Assembly: GCF_000429565.1 (NCBI RefSeq)
Contig: NZ_AUCC01000004.1
Span: 28,165-92,164, forward strand
Length of the DNA: 64,000 nt
Direction of reading: 5' to 3'
DNA from: Arsenophonus nasoniae DSM 15247
GTDB taxonomy: Bacteria; Pseudomonadota; Gammaproteobacteria; Enterobacterales; Enterobacteriaceae
Both the position numbers and the translations under genes were made by a program. Of this stretch, positions 60,177 through 64,000 are shown one piece after another. Within the stretch, counting starts at the first letter, position 1; every line of letters begins with the position of its first letter. The notes below the pieces were generated by a model. The model was not told where the DNA came from. It saw nothing but the letters and a program-made list of their open reading frames with translations, and did not search any database.

Positions 60177-60476
60177 ATGCCTAAAGAAAATGATGTTCTT
60201 ATATGGTGTCTTATAGGTTTGTTTTCTGCATGGGGAGGTGCTACTAGATATATACTAAATACGGAAAAAAAGAGATCAAAACGACGATGGATAGCAATGA
60301 TGTTTGAAATGATTATATCTTGCTTTACTGGATTTATTGGAGGCTTATTAGCAATGGAATATGGCTCTAGTGACTATATTGCACTAGTGGTTGCAGGCTT
60401 ACTTGGATCCATGGGTGGTACAGTATTAAAATTACTATACCAAAAAGTCTTCAATTTAAAGATTGATAAAAAATAA
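60177..60476 (+). CDS. Holin-like small membrane protein
   Basis: This 99-residue protein has about three predicted transmembrane segments (about 8-26, 40-61, 67-88), the stretch SAWGGATRYILNTEKKRSKR between the first two and a basic C-terminus VFNLKIDKK. Size, charge pattern and topology are those of phage holins, and the sequence resembles holin-superfamily III-like annotations I know. No endolysin or other phage gene is nearby. It may be a prophage remnant or a domesticated holin that releases a protein. The frame is intact with a strong ribosome site. Confidence 0.6.
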   Translation: MPKENDVLIWCLIGLFSAWGGATRYILNTEKKRSKRRWIAMMFEMIISCFTGFIGGLLAMEYGSSDYIALVVAGLLGSMGGTVLKLLYQKVFNLKIDKK

Positions 60477-61001
60477 TTTACTTTTTAACTGCCATAATTA
60501 TAAACACTCAATTATAACTAGCTATGCTCTCTTTTCACTATAATTACCACTAAGGGTAGTTTTGAAATATCATTCTACTTTTAGTGATATTAATTCTATC
60601 ATTCTGATAAAGAAAATATTATATTCACAGCTTATTTACTAAATAGATAATATTATTTGAATACAATGTTAACTTTATTATATTATATTATATTATATGT
60701 TTATTATTAAATTTATGCATTTAAATAATAGAGAGGAATTGTAGTTGTTAATATTAGTTCTCCTTTTTATTAAAAATATTTTATAAATCATAAATTATAA
60801 AATCTGTTATATTCATTTATTAAAAATAATAAGCAAAAAAGATATAATAAAGAATAACATTTTTAATATAAAAAATTTATTTTTGTATCTTTAATAATAT
60901 TAAGTAAAATTATTTTCATTTTATTCTGATAACACATTAAGATCCTTAATCACTTTTTGGATCATATTAACAAGTAGTAAATTAGACAAAAGCAGGAAAA
61001 G
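60477..61001. other. Intergenic region between the holin-like gene and the protease
   Basis: About 525 bp, extremely AT-rich, no gene. Contains the TTATA repeat at 60678-60697. AGGAAAAG just before 61002 is the protease ribosome site. Confidence 0.5.
60678..60697. repeat. Pentanucleotide repeat, four TTATA units
   Basis: TTATA occurs four times in tandem about 300 bp before the protease gene. The region is AT-rich, so the repeat may be chance, but it has the same unit length and copy number as the repeat in the exoprotein gene. Confidence 0.85.
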
Positions 61002-62957
61002 ATGAATATAAAAAAATATGCCGATAATAGTAAAATAATACATGTCAATCATAACTTTATGCAAGATAACCAAAGCTCCTTAATTAGAACTTTTGTTATT
61101 GAAGAAGTTAATGTTCAATTTATAAGATTAGTGTTTAGTTTGGCTAATATGCCATCTGGTTCATACATAGAAATTACTGATCGTAAGAGACAACATACAC
61201 GTATCTTTCCACTAAATAATGGCGCTACACTGGATGTAACTTTTTATAATAATTGTATCGATATCAAAGTTATTTTACCCAAAAATTATCACTATAATAA
61301 AAATCAAATAGCAGAGCTTACTTATTATGAAGCCCTTCCCCAAGATCTAACGCAAATTGTTGAAGATAGTCATGATGGGCGGCAACCTTACATGTGGTAT
61401 AAAAATACACCTTTTTTTAATCCAGTTCGCGCTGTCCATTTTGCTGCATTTAATGGTTATGGTGGAAGTTGCTCATTTATAGGTTCGGCTAATCACGTAT
61501 TAACAAATCGCCATGTCGCTTTAGGCGCCAATAGTCAAATTGATCCAGAAGCGATAAAATCCAGTGAAATGTGGGTTAACTGGCACAATATTACTAACGA
61601 CTTTTCATCACCGATTACTGATATTATCCATTTTGATATCGATAAGGTATTAACCTACGGCAAAGAAATTGGTGGGGTTGAGGATTATGCCTTATTTACT
61701 ATCACAGATTTTGATTATCAAAATGCTCACGTTAAAACTTTATTTGGTGGTCTAAAGCTTCAAGAAACCATAAATAATGAGCGAGAAAATATCTATATTC
61801 CGCAACATGGTGGAGCAAAACCGTTACAAATTAGTGCACGGCTGGTAAGTTCTATGCATCCTTTTGCATCAATAACCCCTCAGCCAGAGTATGGTGATTT
61901 ATTCATTCTAGGAGATATGGAACCAGGATCCTCAGGCTCCCCTCTAATTGGTCGCGAAACACACAATATATTAGGAATTTTATGGGGGCGATTTTTATTT
62001 ACCCAACATGGCATTTCATCACCATACCTTATCGATAAACTTAAAGATTTTATTTCTGATAGTAATATTCATATCAAAGCACAAGATAATATTGTGTCAC
62101 ATAATATTGAAGCTACTCCGGTCGATAATGCTGAAATTAAAGTGATATTAGGTGATAAAGAACAATTGATTCCTTTTGATACCATTCTTGTTGAAAACCA
62201 TGATGGCTACTCTATTGTCGAAATGGCTGGATTGGATCTTACAACCAGAAAAACTATGCCAGTAAAATATAAAGTCTTGGCAATTATGTCTAATCACCAG
62301 GTAAGCCATCTTAATGATCCTGCGTTAATTGGTGAAGTAACGCTGAGATTTATTCCTTATCAACATCTACAAGACACGGTTATTAAAAGCTGGTTTGTTG
62401 CTCGAATAGAACGAGATGGAGAAATTGTTAACAATTACATTACTCGCATCTTAAGCTATAACTACGATGTCTTCGAAATACCCTTTGATGTTAACAATGC
62501 AGATTGCATGCCATTAATTTTTGATGCCAAGCAAGCTAATACTATTCTACACCCATTTACCGAAACCAATCCTAATTTATCATTTTATACTCTACGCCAT
62601 GGGCAAGGACCAGAAAATGTTGGTGAAATTAGTGATGGTTACTCAATTCTAAAAACACAAGTCATTAATGCAAAAGGTGAAAAAGAGCTAGTTACTTTCC
62701 AGGCATATCGGATTAAATCAGTAACCGCAAGTGAGCCTTACCCTTTGATCTCTACTCCAAGCAGAATTAATGTAAAATGTAATTATGACTTTAAAGGACC
62801 ATCATATTTAAGAGTCTGTTATTACCCCGAAGATAATCTGCATTTAATTGGTAAAGGAACATTTAAAGGTATTATTGCGCTCCATGGCAGTGATGAAAGT
62901 GGTTCTACAGATCGTTTATGTAAAAATATTCTATTAGATATTACAATCAACGGATAA
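61002..62957 (+). CDS. Trypsin/V8-like serine protease without signal peptide
   Basis: This 651-residue protein has a chymotrypsin-fold protease domain at about 140-350. The triad is visible: His171 in HVLTNRHVALGA, Asp228 in VEDYALFTI and Ser311 in MEPGSSGSPLIG. The GSSGSP form recalls glutamyl endopeptidases/V8. About 300 residues follow (352-651), mostly beta-rich, with no family recognised. There is no N-terminal signal peptide, propeptide or membrane helix: it begins MNIKKYADNSKIIHVNHNFM. A secreted or injected effector is plausible in an insect-associated bacterium, but that is inference. Confidence 0.8.
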   Translation: MNIKKYADNSKIIHVNHNFMQDNQSSLIRTFVIEEVNVQFIRLVFSLANMPSGSYIEITDRKRQHTRIFPLNNGATLDVTFYNNCIDIKVILPKNYHYNKNQIAELTYYEALPQDLTQIVEDSHDGRQPYMWYKNTPFFNPVRAVHFAAFNGYGGSCSFIGSANHVLTNRHVALGANSQIDPEAIKSSEMWVNWHNITNDFSSPITDIIHFDIDKVLTYGKEIGGVEDYALFTITDFDYQNAHVKTLFGGLKLQETINNERENIYIPQHGGAKPLQISARLVSSMHPFASITPQPEYGDLFILGDMEPGSSGSPLIGRETHNILGILWGRFLFTQHGISSPYLIDKLKDFISDSNIHIKAQDNIVSHNIEATPVDNAEIKVILGDKEQLIPFDTILVENHDGYSIVEMAGLDLTTRKTMPVKYKVLAIMSNHQVSHLNDPALIGEVTLRFIPYQHLQDTVIKSWFVARIERDGEIVNNYITRILSYNYDVFEIPFDVNNADCMPLIFDAKQANTILHPFTETNPNLSFYTLRHGQGPENVGEISDGYSILKTQVINAKGEKELVTFQAYRIKSVTASEPYPLISTPSRINVKCNYDFKGPSYLRVCYYPEDNLHLIGKGTFKGIIALHGSDESGSTDRLCKNILLDITING

Positions 62958-63226
62958 TTTAATAATATTACGAAAATAATAGATAAATAGTAATACTCTT
63001 TTTAATAAAAAGGTATTACTAATAATTATTTCTATAATAAACCATAATATTTAACATTAGATATTCGATCAATTTCAATCGTCAAAAAAGCGATTATTAA
63101 TATCACTGAATCATATTTTTGCTATTGATAAAACAAACTATTTAAGATTAATAGTAAAAAATAAGTTAACCACATCATAATAGTAACTTGGCATTTAACT
63201 TTTTATGGAATTAAATAGGTCATAAG

Positions 63227-63964
63227 ATGAATAAAGAAAAAATTACTAGCGAGAAAAAAGATTTAATTTTTGCATTTGTGCTTTTCCCTGGAATGACACC
63301 ATTAGATATTGTAGGACCTGTCACACTATTACAAAATCAAGGGTTTACTATAGAATATGTTTGGCATAATAAACAACCTATCTCGACAGAAATTAATTGT
63401 CTGCCCCTCACACCTACAATAACATTTGATGAATTAGATGCTGTCGATATATTGTGCATTACCGGTTCACATAATCCATTTCCCGCACTTAAAGATATAA
63501 AAATGTTAAAATGGATCCATAAGGTTGGACAACGTGCTAAGTATATTACTAGTGTATGTAATGGCTCTTTGTTTTTAGCCGCAGTAAATCTTTTAGATAA
63601 CTATGAATCATCAACACACTGGAGCTGTAATGAGTTTCTTGCTAAGTTAGGTGCGACTGTTTCTAACGAACGGATTACCATTGATAGAAATAGAATTACA
63701 GGCGGAGGCGTAACCGCTGGTATTGATTTTGGGCTACACATATTATCAATAATAAAATCAGAAACTGATGCCAAGGTAATGCAACTACTTACCCAATATG
63801 ATCCTCAACCTCCCTTTCAATCAGGAAATCCACAAACAGCCGAACCTGAAATAGTTAAAATAGCGTGTGATAACATTAAAATATCGTTTGAAACAGAAAC
63901 ACCCGATTATCTAGAAATACTTAAACGTACCATTGAAAGAAAAAAAGACTTTATGGATAATTAA
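63227..63964 (+). CDS. DJ-1/PfpI family protein, isonitrile hydratase-like
   Basis: This 245-residue DJ-1/PfpI-fold protein has FAFVLFPGMTPLDIVGPVTL (with acidic Asp26) and the nucleophile elbow SVCNGSLFLAAVNLLDNYES with Cys111. STHWSCNEFLAKLGATVSNE and RITGGGVTAGIDFGLHILSI follow. This combination is that of isonitrile hydratases (InhA) and related AraC-free GATase1-like proteins. InhA turns isonitriles into N-formamides. Which substrate this homologue takes is unknown. Single gene, after the protease, in the AT-rich segment; ends near the window edge. Confidence 0.8.
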   Translation: MNKEKITSEKKDLIFAFVLFPGMTPLDIVGPVTLLQNQGFTIEYVWHNKQPISTEINCLPLTPTITFDELDAVDILCITGSHNPFPALKDIKMLKWIHKVGQRAKYITSVCNGSLFLAAVNLLDNYESSTHWSCNEFLAKLGATVSNERITIDRNRITGGGVTAGIDFGLHILSIIKSETDAKVMQLLTQYDPQPPFQSGNPQTAEPEIVKIACDNIKISFETETPDYLEILKRTIERKKDFMDN

Positions 63965-64000
63965 ATTAATATATTTAATAATGTTGAATATTATTTAATT

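Overview
The window is AT-rich, coding-dense enterobacterial chromosome. Several gene runs keep their E. coli order: thrS-infC-rpmI-rplT-pheM-pheS-pheT-ihfA, yoaH/pabB-nudL-sdaA-manXYZ-yobD-mntP, and proQ-prc-htpX. Low GC, an intact arnBCADTEF operon, an IS21-type insertion, several broken genes and a filamentous-hemagglutinin (CdiA-like) locus point to a host-associated member of the Morganellaceae, such as an Arsenophonus, Providencia or Proteus relative. That placement is inference from gene content; no rRNA gene is present to settle it.

Layout. Positions 1-7420 hold a contact-dependent-inhibition-like polymorphic toxin locus, all on the minus strand. It has a TpsA/CdiA-like exoprotein split into three reading frames, a DUF3916-type immunity gene, and an orphan toxin-tip/immunity pair whose last gene is cut by an IS21-family element. 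Two slippage-prone sites, a CAACG pentamer repeat and a G4 run, account exactly for the two frame breaks. Positions 7.9-22 kb are mostly conserved housekeeping genes: phoH, endA with an extra C-terminal domain, yjjPB, two uspF-like genes, yecF, htpX, prc, proQ, a decayed msrC, yebV, the small RNA SdsR, yebY, ftnA, holE, yebF and yoaH. Positions 22-31 kb carry pabB, nudL, sdaA, the mannose PTS, yobD, the manganese exporter mntP under a yybP-ykoY riboswitch, and a MarA/SoxS-type regulator. Positions 31-40 kb hold lplA, nlpC and the seven-gene lipid A aminoarabinose operon. Positions 40.5-47.8 kb hold the translation cluster, with four recognisable control elements: a pheM leader and attenuator, an AUU start for infC, and a thrS operator that mimics the tRNA-Thr anticodon arm. 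Positions 48-58 kb carry emtA, a Fur-box-preceded sitABCD Mn/Fe importer, yniB, hxpB, LexA-boxed ydjM, tcyP and thiD.

From about 57.8 kb to the end the sequence changes character: long, very AT-rich non-coding stretches separate four accessory genes. These are a small stand-alone winged-helix regulator, a holin-like membrane protein, a 651-residue V8/trypsin-like serine protease without a signal peptide, and a DJ-1/PfpI (isonitrile-hydratase-like) protein. The regulator/holin/leaderless-protease grouping resembles holin-dependent (type 10-like) protein release modules and is the best candidate here for an undescribed system. The toxin locus with its repeat-controlled reading frames is the second.
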